Shown one piece after another: positions 1-5,160 of a stretch of 5,160 bases of DNA (positions within the stretch are counted from its first letter, which is position 1; each line of letters opens with the position of its first letter). Position numbers and translations under genes: made by a program. Under the pieces are notes generated by a model. The model made no database searches and was not told the origin of the DNA. It was given only the letters and a program-made list of their open reading frames with translations. Source of the stretch: Verrucomicrobiales bacterium (lineage in GTDB: Bacteria; Verrucomicrobiota; Verrucomicrobiia; Verrucomicrobiales; Verrucomicrobiaceae); the NCBI GenBank assembly GCA_003453085.1, contig DMMK01000610.1:1-5160 (forward strand). Reading direction: 5' to 3'.

Positions 1-93
1 GTCATGAGCGATAAAGAAAGACAGAGGAGTGACGATGCAATGAAGAAAAACGGGAAGATGGTTTGCGCTGACCACGTTCCCCAGCGCTCATGA
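1..93 (+). other. Possible 3' end of an upstream ORF, or small leader ORF, overlapping the sulfatase start
   Basis: This frame has no stop from the window edge to a TGA at 91-93, which overlaps the sulfatase ATG (90-92) as ATGA. The other two plus frames are interrupted several times in the same stretch. Possible internal starts are ATG at 4 and ATG at 40; the latter is preceded by the purine-rich GAGGAG at 24-29, a usable ribosome binding site 10 bases away. The peptide is short, hydrophilic and lysine-rich (begins MSDKERQRSDDA, ends DHVPQRS) and matches no family I recognise. A 31-codon open frame can arise by chance and the purine-rich composition resembles an intergenic leader. If real, it would suggest translational coupling with the sulfatase, which has no Shine-Dalgarno sequence of its own. 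The evidence is weak. Confidence 0.2.
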
Positions 94-1523
94 AACCCAT
101 GCGCCTTCTCATCGCCCTGCTGGGCCTGTTTGCTCTCACTCTTTCAGCGGCTGAAAAGCCGGATGTCCTCTTCATCGCCGTGGATGATTTGAATGACTGG
201 GTCACCCACCTGGGCGGGCATCCGCAGACGAAGACACCTAACATCGACCGCCTTGTCGCGCGTGGCATGGCCTTCACCAACAGCCACTGTGCAGCCCCGG
301 CGTGCAATCCTTCGCGAGCGGCGCTGATGAGCGGCCTGCGCCCCTGGCAGACGGGTATTTACACGAATGGAGATCCGGCCCAGGGTGTGATGAAGAATAC
401 GCTGACGATCAACCGCCACTTCTTGGCCCTGGGCTACAATACCCTGGGTGGTGGCAAGATTTATCACAACTTCAATGCCGAAGGCCGTGAAGATGGCTGG
501 ACGAAATGGGAGGGGCTTTTTCCCAGCATCAACGAGCATGAAGAAAACATGAACGGGTTGAAAAGCGGCCACTTTGACTGGGGTGCCGTGGATGCCAAAC
601 CGCAGGAGATGGGTGATTACAAGCTCACCAACTGGGCCGTGAATCAACTCAAGACGGCCCCGCTGGACAAGCCGCTTTTCCTCGGTGTGGGCTATGTGAA
701 GCCGCACCTGCCGTGGTATGTACCGCGCGAGTATTTTGACCGTTTTCCGCTGGAAGGCATCCAGCTTCCGGTGACGAAGGAGGATGACCTCGCGGACATT
801 CCTGCTGCAGGTGTGCAGATGGCTAGACCACAGGGGGATCACGCAGCGGTGCTGAAGGGGGACCAGTGGAAAAAGGCGGTGCAGGCGTATCTGGCCACCA
901 TTTCCTTTCTGGATGATCAGGTGGGCCGCCTGCTGGATGGACTGGATGCGAGTCCGCGTAAGGACAAGACGATCATCGTCTGGTGGACGGACCATGGCTG
1001 GGCGCTGGGGGAGAAGCAGCACTGGCGCAAATTTGCCCTCTGGGAGGAAACCACCCGTACCTCCTGTGCCATCGTGGCCCCGGGCATCACCAAGCCTAAC
1101 AGTGTTTGCAAAGCGCCCGTGGACTACTTGAACATTTACCCCACGCTGTGTGAACTGACAGGTCTTCCTTTGCCGGTGCATGTCAAAGGGGCTAGCCTGA
1201 TGCCTCTGCTGAAGGACCCCGTCAGCACGTGGGGACAGGTGGCCATCTGCACGCATGGCCGTGGCAATCACGCAGTGAAGGATGCCCGCTGGCGCTACAT
1301 CCGCTACGCCGATGGAAGCGAGGAACTGTATGACCACTCCAAGGACCCGAACGAGTGGACGAACTTGGCCACTGAGGCCGACATGAGTAAAACCAAGGCC
1401 CGGCTGGCGGCAGCGCTCCCGGCTCCAGACATGGAGGTGCCCTCGATCTCCGGTTCGAAAAGCAACAGCAGCGAGAAAGGAAAGGGTAAAGGCAAGAAAA
1501 AGGCGAAGGCTAAAAGCGAGTAG
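90..1523 (+). CDS. Exported type I sulfatase, iduronate-2-sulfatase-like
   Basis: This is a 477-aa hydrolase of the alkaline-phosphatase superfamily expected to cleave sulfate esters from a glycan or related substrate outside the cytoplasm. Residues 1-21 form a signal peptide: basic start, hydrophobic LLIALLGLFALTL, then SAA for cleavage. Metal ligands D32-D33 lie in the opening VDD motif. C72 of CNPSR (72-76) is the residue converted to formylglycine, so a maturation enzyme encoded elsewhere is needed. Further active-site signatures are GKIYH (K123, H126), VGYVKPHLPW (K204, H206) and TDHGWALGEKQHWRK (D301, H302, K314). Their arrangement matches human iduronate-2-sulfatase (D334, H335, K347), which supports the subfamily but not the substrate. 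The tail from about residue 453 is Ser- then Lys/Gly-rich (461-477) and lies outside the fold. The ATG at 90 is chosen because it gives a complete signal peptide; ATG at 99 (M4) is a weaker alternative. There is no clear Shine-Dalgarno sequence. The next gene begins 81 bases downstream. Confidence 0.93.
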   Translation: MKPMRLLIALLGLFALTLSAAEKPDVLFIAVDDLNDWVTHLGGHPQTKTPNIDRLVARGMAFTNSHCAAPACNPSRAALMSGLRPWQTGIYTNGDPAQGVMKNTLTINRHFLALGYNTLGGGKIYHNFNAEGREDGWTKWEGLFPSINEHEENMNGLKSGHFDWGAVDAKPQEMGDYKLTNWAVNQLKTAPLDKPLFLGVGYVKPHLPWYVPREYFDRFPLEGIQLPVTKEDDLADIPAAGVQMARPQGDHAAVLKGDQWKKAVQAYLATISFLDDQVGRLLDGLDASPRKDKTIIVWWTDHGWALGEKQHWRKFALWEETTRTSCAIVAPGITKPNSVCKAPVDYLNIYPTLCELTGLPLPVHVKGASLMPLLKDPVSTWGQVAICTHGRGNHAVKDARWRYIRYADGSEELYDHSKDPNEWTNLATEADMSKTKARLAAALPAPDMEVPSISGSKSNSSEKGKGKGKKKAKAKSE

Positions 1524-1583
1524 TGCTGGGTGGAGGCTAACAGGTAGGGCCAAAAGGCGTGACTAGTGCGATCCTTTCTTTAC

Positions 1584-1593
1584 AGGAGATAGG
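1584..1593 (+). promoter_or_regulatory. Candidate ribosome binding site for the 914-aa dehydrogenase-cytochrome gene
   Basis: The purine run AGGAGATAGG lies upstream of the ATG at 1605. The strong AGGAGA core (1584-1589) is 15 bases from the start, longer than ideal, whereas the second AGG (1591-1593) is 11 bases away. An in-frame TGA at 1599-1601 excludes any start further upstream. The alternative ATG at 1626 (M8) has only a pyrimidine-rich stretch before it, so 1605 is preferred. Confidence 0.4.
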
Positions 1594-1604
1594 TCGCCTG
1601 ATTA

Positions 1605-4349
1605 ATGTCTGTGTTCCCCCCTGGTATGCGTTCATCCCCCCGTTTTATCCTGCTGCTGTCCTTTCTGTACCTGGGACTGTCAGGTCTTACCGTTCTGTGG
1701 GGCCAGTCAGCCCGTGTAGCAAATCCACATTTGTACCTTCCGGCTTCGACGCCACCGGAGGCGACGGCGGGAAAGACATACAGCATCGTTCAGGCTTTTC
1801 CTTCTCTGCCTTTTGATCAGCCGATGGGCTCGACCTATCCTCCTGGCGAGACGGGAGTCCTGTATGTGATCGAACGCGGTGGTAAGATCTGGCGGGTGAC
1901 CGGCCTGAGCGGCAGTAATCCATCCAAAAGTCTGTTTTTGGATATCGCTCCTCATCTGCAGCAGGCCAGTCGCAGTCTGCGCACAGACAATGAAAATGGG
2001 CTGCTGGCCATGGCCTTTCACCCGAATTATTCCCAGAACGGCTGGTTTTATCTCTATTACAGCATTCAGGCCGGCGGGAAGCTGCACCAGCGCCTGGCCC
2101 GTTTTCAGGCCATCGGGACGGCTGGGGCCTACCGCTCGGCCACCACAGCTCTGCCGGCCAGTGAGATTCCCATGCTGACCTTGTATGATCGTGCCGGCAA
2201 TCACAACGGGGGGGATCTGGGATTCGGTCCGGATGGCTATCTTTACGTCTCGTTAGGGGATGAAGGCGGCGGCAACGACGAGTATAACAACGCCCGTTTC
2301 ATCACAAAGAACTTCTGGGGGCAGGTACTGCGCCTCGATGTGAACGGTCTGCCCGGAAATCTGCCTCCATCGGCGCTGCCACAGGCTGCCTCGACCGCCT
2401 TCCCTTCAGGTGTCCATCCGGGTACTTACCGGGTGCCTGCCAACAATCCCTTCATCGGGCGCACGACGTGGCACGGGCGCAGCTTCGCGGCGTCGGCTGT
2501 CAAAAATGAAATCTATGCCACCGGCTTCCGGAACCCATTTCGTTTTAACTTTGATGCGCAGACGGGGCGTTTGTACCTTGGGGATGTGGGGCAGGACTTT
2601 CGTGAGGAAGTGAATTTGGTGGTGGCCGGCGGCGACTATGGCTGGAGCTGGCGGGAGGGAGACCAGCCTTTCAATGACTCGCCCAAATATCCCAACGACT
2701 CGGCAGGCAATACGAATACTCCTCCCTCCGGCAGTGCCTTTACGCCAGTGGCTCCCATCATCAGTTATCCTCGGTCGCTGGCGTACAATCCGGTCATGCA
2801 TGGTTCCTCCGTTTGCGGCGGGCTGGTGTATCGCGGCACCCTTTTCCCTGAACTGGTGGGGAGCTATCTGGTGTCGGACATTTATTCGGGAAGTTTCCGG
2901 GCCTTCAAGGAGACCACGCCGGGGCAGTGGACCGCGCTGGGATTGTTTTACAAGCCCGGTCTTGTGGACTTCGGGGTGGATCCCAGTTCGGGGGAACCGC
3001 TGTTTTGCTGCCTCAATGACGGGCATCTTTACAAGCTGGTGCGGGGCACTCCCTATTATGCTCCCGCCTTGCTTTCTGAGGTGGGGATCTTCAGCAATCT
3101 GCCCAACCTGACGCCGAATCCCGGTGTGGTCGCTTATCAACCCAATGTCAGTTTTTGGAGTGATGGGGCGACGAAACGACGCTGGTATACCCACAAGGAA
3201 ACGGCCCCCAAAATCGGCTACAATGAAGCGGGCAACTGGACCTTTCCCACGGGCATGGTGTGGGTAAAGCATTTTGACATCCTTCACCAGAATGTGAACA
3301 AGCGCCTGGAAACTCGGGTGCTGATGAAGACCACCGATGGTGTCTATGGGCTCACCTACAAATGGCGTGCCGACAACAGCGATGCGGATTTGGTCTCTGC
3401 AAATGGAGAGACCAGTCTCATCCCCAATTCGGGCCAATCTTGGCGGTATCCCTCCCGTGGTGAGTGCCTGAACTGCCACACGGCGGCGGCAGGCTATGCG
3501 CTGAGTTTTAATACCGCGCAGTTAAACGGCAAGACTACGTTCACGGGCAACCTGTCCAGCCATATCGAGGTGCTGGCTCAGACCGGCTATATGACAGGTT
3601 ATACTGGGACCTCGACACGCTACCTGCCAGCCTTGAGCACGGCCACAACCCAGTCTCTGGAATGGCGGGTGCGTTCCTATTTGGAGGTCAATTGCGCCCC
3701 CTGTCATCAGCCGGGCGGCGGTGCGCAGGGAAACTGGGATGCGCGCCACTCCTCACCGACCGCACTGAGCCAGATCATCAACGGCATGCTGGTGAATCAG
3801 GGGAGTGACCCGGCCAGCCGGGTGATCGTGCCGGGTGATGCGGAACATTCCATGCTGCTGAAAAGGATGCAGGGACAGGCTGGCAGCCTGACTCGCATGC
3901 CGCCTGTCGGGTCCATAGTCCGCGACTCTGAAGGTGAGGCATTAATAGCCGCATGGATTGAAGAACTGGCGGGCTACCAAACTTTATCGCAATGGCTGGA
4001 GCAGCAGTTCGGGCCAGAGCCGGGGCCTTCGGGACTGGCCGCAGCGGATGCTGACGGGGATGGCTACATCAATGAGGAGGAGTACATTTTGAAGACCGAT
4101 CCCAAAGATTCGACCAGCCGCTGGCGCTGCGATTCCATCATTATCGCTGGTGGTAGGATGACGGTCGCCTTTACCCAGTTGGCGAACCGCCAAGCACTCG
4201 TGGAAACCAGCCGCGACCTCATCACTTGGAGGCCTCTCAATCTGGTGGATAATAATGCGCTTTATCCTGTGGGCTCAGTGAACCGCAGCTTTTTTATCAA
4301 TTTGACGGAAAAGAAAGGATACTTCCGCATTCGATGGAAGCGGCCTTAA
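1605..4349 (+). CDS. Exported PQQ-type sugar dehydrogenase (GSDH beta-propeller) fused to a diheme cytochrome c region
   Basis: This 914-aa protein probably oxidises a sugar or alcohol outside the cytoplasm and passes electrons to covalently bound hemes. Residues 1 to about 34 form a signal peptide (core FILLLSFLYLGLSGLTVL). Residues about 55-480 resemble the glucose/sorbosone dehydrogenase propeller: NGLLAMAFHP (131-140), HNGGDLGFGPDG (from H200), FRNPF (308-312) and GDVGQDFREEVN (326-337). H200 and R309-N310 match the catalytic base H144 and R228-N229 of Acinetobacter soluble glucose dehydrogenase by motif. Residues about 489-790 resemble the SO2930/HNE_0200 diheme cytochrome family (TIGR03806), with CLNCH (621-625), CAPCH (697-701) and MPP, whose M765 may be a heme ligand. 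An EF-hand-like loop follows at 815-826 (D815, D817, D819, N823, E826), then a beta-rich module to the end (ETSRDLITWRPL, YFRIRW). The substrate is unknown, and PQQ binding is inferred rather than seen. The gene is codirectional with the sulfatase and convergent with the regulator 12 bases away. Confidence 0.9.
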   Translation: MSVFPPGMRSSPRFILLLSFLYLGLSGLTVLWGQSARVANPHLYLPASTPPEATAGKTYSIVQAFPSLPFDQPMGSTYPPGETGVLYVIERGGKIWRVTGLSGSNPSKSLFLDIAPHLQQASRSLRTDNENGLLAMAFHPNYSQNGWFYLYYSIQAGGKLHQRLARFQAIGTAGAYRSATTALPASEIPMLTLYDRAGNHNGGDLGFGPDGYLYVSLGDEGGGNDEYNNARFITKNFWGQVLRLDVNGLPGNLPPSALPQAASTAFPSGVHPGTYRVPANNPFIGRTTWHGRSFAASAVKNEIYATGFRNPFRFNFDAQTGRLYLGDVGQDFREEVNLVVAGGDYGWSWREGDQPFNDSPKYPNDSAGNTNTPPSGSAFTPVAPIISYPRSLAYNPVMHGSSVCGGLVYRGTLFPELVGSYLVSDIYSGSFRAFKETTPGQWTALGLFYKPGLVDFGVDPSSGEPLFCCLNDGHLYKLVRGTPYYAPALLSEVGIFSNLPNLTPNPGVVAYQPNVSFWSDGATKRRWYTHKETAPKIGYNEAGNWTFPTGMVWVKHFDILHQNVNKRLETRVLMKTTDGVYGLTYKWRADNSDADLVSANGETSLIPNSGQSWRYPSRGECLNCHTAAAGYALSFNTAQLNGKTTFTGNLSSHIEVLAQTGYMTGYTGTSTRYLPALSTATTQSLEWRVRSYLEVNCAPCHQPGGGAQGNWDARHSSPTALSQIINGMLVNQGSDPASRVIVPGDAEHSMLLKRMQGQAGSLTRMPPVGSIVRDSEGEALIAAWIEELAGYQTLSQWLEQQFGPEPGPSGLAAADADGDGYINEEEYILKTDPKDSTSRWRCDSIIIAGGRMTVAFTQLANRQALVETSRDLITWRPLNLVDNNALYPVGSVNRSFFINLTEKKGYFRIRWKRP

Positions 4350-4361
4350 GGGTGAGGATGC

Positions 4362-5018
4362 CTAACCAAGGATACGGTAACCGATGCCCGGCTCATTGCG
4401 GATTTCCACGCTGCTGCCGACTTTGGTGCGGAGGTGATTTATATGCACGCGAAGGGCGGCAGTTTGCTCCACGTTCATGCCTGGCCACACGGCTTTGAGG
4501 AGCTGCTGCTGGGTGATGATTTTACCCGGATGCCGGGCAAGGGCCTTCAGCAGAGCATATTCGGTCGGCGTGAGCTTGACGTCCTGCCCTGCGAGCGTGA
4601 CGGCGTGATCTACAAGGCTGATATGCAAAGGGCCGAGGGTAATCTCGGCTGGCTCCACGCTACGCTGCCGCCGGGTGATGGCGGTGAGGCGGGCCATGAG
4701 CTCAGCTGTGCCAAAGGGTTTTGTCACATAGTCATCGGCACCTTTTTCCAAGGCGGCGACTTTGATGCTTTCTTGATCACGAACGCTGAGGATCAGCACG
4801 GGAACGTCGCTCCATTCACGAAGGCGTTTCAGCACTTCGAGACCGTCCATATCAGGCAGGCCCAGGTCCAGCAGGATGGCATCCGGTTTATGAAAGGCCG
4901 CCTCTTGTAGGCCTAACTGTCCTGCCTCGGCCTCGCGCACAGTGTAGCCGCGTGATTCCAAGGCCAGCCGCAGCAGGCGACGGATCTGGGGTTCATCATC
5001 AATGATCAGGCAGGTCAT
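4362..5018 (-). CDS. kdpE: KdpE-like OmpR/PhoB-family response regulator
   Basis: This cytoplasmic transcription factor is phosphorylated by a partner histidine kinase. Counting from the ATG at 5016-5018 it has 218 aa, close to E. coli KdpE (225). The receiver domain spans about 1-115: acidic pocket D7-D8, phosphoacceptor D51 in LLDLGLPDMDG, switch residues S78 and Y97, and conserved K100 in KPF. The winged-helix DNA-binding domain spans about 120-218: LTPTEYALLKAL, then the recognition helix around TAALRVHINHLRTKV and the wing ending GIGYRIL. PQIRRLLRLALESRGY, REWSDVPVLILS and the EKGADDY-KPFG stretch are typical of KdpE rather than PhoB or OmpR. The frame extends upstream to a GTG at 5048 (10 more codons), but the ATG places the conserved beta-1 strand right at the N-terminus, as usual. 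Neither start has a clear Shine-Dalgarno sequence. A histidine kinase gene ends 68 bases upstream on the same strand. KdpE normally activates the high-affinity K+ uptake operon kdpFABC, but no kdp transporter gene is visible here, so the specific role is inferred. Confidence 0.9.
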   Translation of the reverse strand: MTCLIIDDEPQIRRLLRLALESRGYTVREAEAGQLGLQEAAFHKPDAILLDLGLPDMDGLEVLKRLREWSDVPVLILSVRDQESIKVAALEKGADDYVTKPFGTAELMARLTAITRRQRSVEPAEITLGPLHISLVDHAVTLAGQDVKLTPTEYALLKALARHPGKIITQQQLLKAVWPGMNVEQTAALRVHINHLRTKVGSSVEIRNEPGIGYRILG

Positions 5019-5086
5019 GCGGGGACGGTGACTCGAGGGACGGCCCACAGGTCAGCGAGCGGGGCGGTTCTGGCAAAGACAACTGC

Positions 5087-5160
5087 TCAAAAAACGCGTT
5101 TCATTTCGAGGGCCACCTCGGCCCCGCCGTCGGGGTGATTGCGGGCGGTGATCTCGCCCC
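5087..5160 (-). CDS. kdpD: Sensor histidine kinase, C-terminal end only (KdpD-like, partial)
   Basis: Only the last 23 codons and the TGA (5087-5089) are inside the window; the rest lies past the right edge. The visible peptide includes GEITARNHPDGGAEVALEM. This matches the final part of the HATPase_c catalytic domain of histidine kinases, where a G-x-I-x-A-x-N/H...GG-x-x-x-x-x-x-L pattern forms the last two strands. The ITARNHPDGGAE form is typical of KdpD. The gene precedes the KdpE-like regulator on the same strand, the usual kdpDE order, which supports the assignment. The kinase is normally a membrane protein with an N-terminal Usp-like KdpD domain, but nothing of that can be seen here, so a different kinase subfamily is not excluded. 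The gap to the regulator ATG is 68 bases, or 38 if the upstream GTG is used; kdpD and kdpE are often closer or overlapping. Confidence 0.7.
   Translation of the reverse strand, partial: GEITARNHPDGGAEVALEMKRVF

Noticed and set aside
144..1553. 469-codon open frame antisense to the sulfatase, starting with a hydrophobic, signal-like stretch
   Set aside because: The plus strand encodes a sulfatase with all catalytic motifs throughout this region. The antisense frame is a by-product of GC-rich codon use, its product resembles no family, and its hydrophobic start is the complement of the Lys-rich tail codons.
1549..1558. Small hairpin GCC-AAAA-GGC between the sulfatase and the next gene as a terminator
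   Set aside because: The stem is only three to four base pairs and is not followed by a T-run, so it is not a credible intrinsic terminator.
1524..1604. Separate promoter for the dehydrogenase-cytochrome gene
   Set aside because: No pair of -35 and -10 elements with sensible spacing could be picked out by eye; promoter consensus in this group is also poorly known to me.
2406..3479. 357-codon open frame antisense to the dehydrogenase-cytochrome
   Set aside because: It lies entirely opposite conserved propeller and cytochrome sequence, has no recognisable domain, and its composition (Arg, His, Pro, Gly rich) is typical of a shadow frame.
4343..4371. Inverted repeat CCTTAAGG...CCTAACCAAGG as a bidirectional terminator
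   Set aside because: The stem is short and bulged, and neither strand has a T-run after it.
4434..4910. 158-codon plus-strand frame opposite the response regulator
   Set aside because: The minus strand carries the full receiver and winged-helix motifs here; the plus-strand product matches nothing and is a shadow.

Overview
The window reads as chromosomal DNA from a moderately GC-rich Gram-negative bacterium, most likely of the Planctomycetes-Verrucomicrobia group, with Verrucomicrobiaceae (Prosthecobacter/Verrucomicrobium-like) as the best guess. The grounds are an exported sulfatase of the iduronate-2-sulfatase type, and a large exported sugar-dehydrogenase/cytochrome fusion ending in a DxDGDG-containing module of a kind common in exported verrucomicrobial proteins. 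This placement is an inference from protein style; there is no rRNA or other marker in the window.

Layout. Bases 1-89 hold the 5' flank of the sulfatase. One reading frame there is open from the window edge and ends in an ATGA overlap with the sulfatase start, but its reality is uncertain. Bases 90-1523 (+) encode a complete secreted type I sulfatase of 477 aa with the CxPSR formylglycine site and a lysine-rich tail. After 81 non-coding bases, 1605-4349 (+) encode a 914-aa exported protein. It carries an N-terminal glucose/sorbosone dehydrogenase-type beta-propeller, a diheme cytochrome c region with two CxxCH sites, an EF-hand-like calcium loop and a C-terminal beta-rich module. Twelve bases further on, and convergent with it, is a KdpE-like OmpR/PhoB-family response regulator (4362-5018, -). 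Upstream of the regulator on the same strand is the last 23-codon stretch of a KdpD-like sensor histidine kinase (5087-5160, -), which runs off the right edge.

How the genes may work together. The two plus-strand genes are close and codirectional and may be co-transcribed. Both products should act outside the cytoplasm: the sulfatase would remove sulfate esters from a glycan or other organosulfate, and the propeller-cytochrome would oxidise a sugar or alcohol and pass electrons to its own hemes. That functional link is inferred from position only. The minus-strand pair is a separate two-component unit, probably the 3' end of a potassium-responsive kdp locus lying beyond the right edge. No RNA gene, mobile element, CRISPR array or convincing terminator was found. 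Nothing clearly amounts to an undescribed system; the most notable item is the domain fusion in the 914-aa protein.
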